A DNA stretch of 52,037 nucleotides from a virus, in the IMG/VR virus record IMGVR_UViG_3300049856_000052, positions 1 through 52,037 of that record; one strand, 5' to 3'. The notes beneath the pieces were generated by a model. That model had not been told where the DNA came from and ran no database searches. It saw nothing but the letters and a program-made list of their open reading frames with translations. How positions within the stretch are numbered: the first letter of the stretch is position 1; each line of letters opens with the position of its first letter. The translations under genes and the position numbers were made by a program. This document shows positions 50,301 through 52,037 of this stretch, one piece after another.

Positions 50301-52037
50301 GCGTATGAGAACTGGCTAAAAGACCAACAGGTAATGCCAGATGCAAAACCCGAAACGCTGGCTAAGTATATGGCTAAAGCTGATAGATACACACAGCTAC
50401 GAAAGGAAGTAGATGCAGAGCCTAAACAAGTAACTGCAACCTCCGCCTACGAAACCGTCTCCGCTCTCGACATTCACCAACCAATGCCTGAGTGGACGAC
50501 AAGTAAGAGTGGAAAGAATGTGCAGAGAGTGGATGTGGTGGTGCCTGCTGATGTGGCTAAATATGAGGCTGATGTAAATAGGCCCAAGCGTGGGACTATA
50601 GACGAGACTGGCAAAGTAAACTTCGAGAAGGTAAAAGAAAAAGACCCTGTGCTATGGGAACAAGACAACCTCCACGAAAACCTCCCCAACACTCTCGGCT
50701 GGGCGATGATACAGTATAAGACTGGACCGAAGGGTGAGAAGATAGCAGTGATAGCAGAGGCACAGAGTAGGTGGGGGCAGCAGAGACGCGCACTGATAAA
50801 TAAGTATGAAGTAAAACCATATGAGCAACAGTATGCTCACCTAGAAGGTGAAATACCTAAAGAAAGTAATACCTACTATGGTGTATGGGACAAAGAGGCT
50901 AAACGCTGGATAAGCCCACTGGAAAATGGTAGTGTGGCTATGGAGAAACAAACATGGCTAACGAAATCTGCCGCACAAAGAGCCATAGAAGAGTGGAGTG
51001 ACCAAGCGATAAAAGACCACCCCCTCCTCCGCGACTACAACCATCTCATCCTCAAAGCCGCTATCGAACAAGCGAGGAAAGAAGGTGCTACGCATATCGT
51101 GGTGAGTGATGCAGAGACTGCGATGATGACGGAGGGGCATGATGCACATGCAAAACACCCAGTAATAAAAGAAATACCCACTAACTATTCTGCTAGGGAT
51201 AAAGTTCAGCAGATGCCAACTGATAGAGGCAACCTATACCATGAATACCCTGCCAGTAAGTATGAAATGGAGCATGATAACACACATGACAAATGGATAA
51301 TACGAGATAAACAGCAACCAAAAGTAGCAGACCAAGAACCCGGTATGCGACTCAACTACGACACCATCCTCCCGAAGATAGTCGAAGAACTCACAGGGAG
51401 TAAGGGTGAGAGGGTGAGTTTAGGAGAGCATAAGAATGCGATGGAGAAAGTGCAAGTAGAATCTGGGCCGACTGTAACAGGTAACAATAGAATGGAACCC
51501 CGCACCAACCTCATCTTCAAAAACCCAGACGGCACACCAAAGACTGACGTTTCTGGGGTGATGTATCCACTAGAAACAGTTGCCAATAAACTCAAGTCTG
51601 AACCTTTTTCGCTTACCGGTAAGAAATTCCAAGCCGACTCCGAAGACCCTAATACTTCTACACTAGCTTCCGACATCCAAGGAACTACGCCAGAGCAAAT
51701 TCGTAAGAACATGGATGTTTCTGTTAACTCACCGGAGTTTAAAAAGTCCGGCGTGATTAAACAAAACTTAAACGAACTCAAAACTAAACTACCTATATTT
51801 GGAGCTGACTTAGATAAGTTAGCTACTCGTGGTGGTGAGAGCGGTAAGTATATTGCACCAGCACTTAAAGAAGCTTTAGTTAAGCGTGATGAATTTGAAG
51901 GCAAATGGTTGAATCCTTCTATTGAAAACATTAAGAGTCTTTCTTTTAACGAACAAAAACTTTTAATTGACACACTAAGGGCCGAACGGCGTCAAAATAA
52001 AAGCTTAAAAGATACATTACCTAGTGTAGCTCTTGAG
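47379..52037 (+). CDS. Giant polyvalent virion protein, N-terminal 1553 residues (no stop in window)
   Basis: ATG 47379 starts a frame open to the window end. Layout: N-terminal tail; hydrophobic Ala/Gly segments (residues 70-150) possibly membrane-interacting; charged linker; a zinc-metallopeptidase-like motif DTFSHEVGHGY near 550 (HExGH); a helical region; FQGD linker; the 115-bp repeat; FQAD linker; then a large polyvalent-associated domain with WEQDNLHENLPNTLGWAM, AEAQSRWGQQRR and YDTILPKIVEEL; another FQADSEDPN linker; and a helical end. Such proteins are packaged and ejected, and may be cut into units. Codon choice around 50.4-51.6 kb is more C-rich than elsewhere, suggesting recent acquisition. 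Confidence 0.85.
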   Translation, partial: MPLTLTDDLKKRLYARHGYADTDFDLEATGEDTYKFVPKMAPAVQPAEPAESVAPLASANIPKPPSGLESFSRAAATSAFPTAASLATVAGTAAMLTPEPTISKLLGLGLLGIGSSLAASKLQEEVVPESIKQSLFTRPEDIKEHPIASAAGGFVPNALAFKPSFSDIKTLAQGARNLSWAAQGAKGALNPSQQAALINAGANIVPAAGMEAYALGSGQKEFNPLESAINVLPGALFTRPTALGQRLGFHSPEVKPDVEKAPVEESTPNQARFTIDANGVTRDANGNPIQSANMTGVTGEGVTITPTGETILEGTVPKTKDEVIKYRDKDGKIKEYVLQKGEPIRKNPYEAMSGNTDDTIVGTHRPTKSAVDSAVAMESADIQAKKKVDYETSLREKAKQDAEEVYHKAFEEATKGKLLGSKVTAPEVRPEPLAVTETGKEIMPDYTGVEVDSQIQNATKPKTDAEWAQEQFDAMEDKRKYQPDTPENPNEVKDKAKFLADFEAEAARRGLKVRYDDKITVNGKSKRGYFDPKTREVVISKSRATEDTFSHEVGHGYVDDLLVSSNTKDHEPVLRGLEFADAQGRKFKTKADWEALTPEERASIDERFVQQLGEEGAKQRKAELYGNRRQKFTKWVENVGSNIKTKLGVGDSVDNSRGLAVSQRHDLRNLKPSGEGAITPVVKAQGDNEGQKKAPYSGQEINNFIKGRHLQLENARLYLDRDEPRYDAAERAKQNLLKDAPKELKSLIEDTDFSKISSIKSLEAKLYEEIPKLFEPRIKFQGDQKSDYEQYQEVQAKLREVLKSEGGLESAEFRKLWQDSEDIKNRNGNMPPKGPDKKFQADNQPERDTFELSINKELRTPKPFGISLDKEGKFAGNTIADKLPSSIPKLELDILRTAGIEKFLRYGRHTPAEIESWIKEHGPRAGTHVYGMEGKVSEAKKEYDKMTHEWRDTELAGSEQEKLDQYRKGQLTRSAYENWLKDQQVMPDAKPETLAKYMAKADRYTQLRKEVDAEPKQVTATSAYETVSALDIHQPMPEWTTSKSGKNVQRVDVVVPADVAKYEADVNRPKRGTIDETGKVNFEKVKEKDPVLWEQDNLHENLPNTLGWAMIQYKTGPKGEKIAVIAEAQSRWGQQRRALINKYEVKPYEQQYAHLEGEIPKESNTYYGVWDKEAKRWISPLENGSVAMEKQTWLTKSAAQRAIEEWSDQAIKDHPLLRDYNHLILKAAIEQARKEGATHIVVSDAETAMMTEGHDAHAKHPVIKEIPTNYSARDKVQQMPTDRGNLYHEYPASKYEMEHDNTHDKWIIRDKQQPKVADQEPGMRLNYDTILPKIVEELTGSKGERVSLGEHKNAMEKVQVESGPTVTGNNRMEPRTNLIFKNPDGTPKTDVSGVMYPLETVANKLKSEPFSLTGKKFQADSEDPNTSTLASDIQGTTPEQIRKNMDVSVNSPEFKKSGVIKQNLNELKTKLPIFGADLDKLATRGGESGKYIAPALKEALVKRDEFEGKWLNPSIENIKSLSFNEQKLLIDTLRAERRQNKSLKDTLPSVALE
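49786..49900 (+). repeat. 115-bp direct repeat, copy 2
   Basis: Identical to bases 1-115. Upstream context here is continuous coding sequence; downstream it continues as QADNQPERDTF, whereas copy 1 continues as QAVDDQTQTPAF. Confidence 0.95.

Overview
The window is almost entirely one tailed-phage genome, probably a metagenomic assembly. It has two transcription units meeting near 3.05 kb. Replication, nucleotide and accessory genes lie on the minus strand (25122 down to 3049). Packaging and virion genes lie on the plus strand (26271 to the window end, with a further piece of the same kind of polyvalent protein at 3..3062). A ~1.15 kb AT-rich divergent region (25123..26270) separates them. 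Most start codons lack a Shine-Dalgarno sequence and follow A/T-rich leaders. Several virion proteins carry signal peptides, and there is an outer-membrane barrel gene. This suggests a Gram-negative host with weak SD use (Verrucomicrobiota or Bacteroidota are my guesses; the sequence does not prove either).

Minus-strand region: MazG-like pyrophosphohydrolase, DUF3987-type helicase, family A DNA polymerase split over two overlapping genes (the first with an N-terminal uracil-glycosylase-like segment), hexapeptide acyltransferase, ssDNA-binding candidate, Sak4-like ATPase, lysozyme-like transglycosylase, dNMP kinase, outer-membrane barrel, RecB/Cas4-like nuclease, an NtrC-type sigma54 activator ATPase (15009..15872), an SF2 helicase split in two around a 27-residue membrane microprotein, an RNA-ligase-like nucleotidyltransferase and a DfrB (R67)-like dihydrofolate reductase. 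Between 21.4 and 25.4 kb short genes sit far apart, and the gaps are filled with strongly folding inverted repeats and one unusual tRNA-Leu.

Plus-strand region: small and large terminase, portal, scaffold, major capsid, signal-peptide virion proteins, beta-helix tailspike, fibres, a LamG-type lectin protein, head-tail/tail-tube candidates, internal virion proteins and a giant polyvalent protein that runs off the window end.

The most notable pattern is regulatory. At least eight intergenic sites match the sigma54 -24/-12 consensus TGGCAY-N5-YTGCW with exact spacing. They lie before the terminase operon, the capsid gene, a lectin fibre gene and several minus-strand genes. The same phage encodes an AAA+ sigma54 activator with an intact GAFTGA loop. 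I infer a self-contained phage sigma54 regulon.

The first 115 bases recur at 49786..49900 in the same reading frame. Joining 49785 to base 1 would give a ~49.8 kb circle with a single 1822-residue polyvalent protein ending at the 3.09 kb terminator. The last ~2.1 kb would then be an alternative allele of that protein's middle part.
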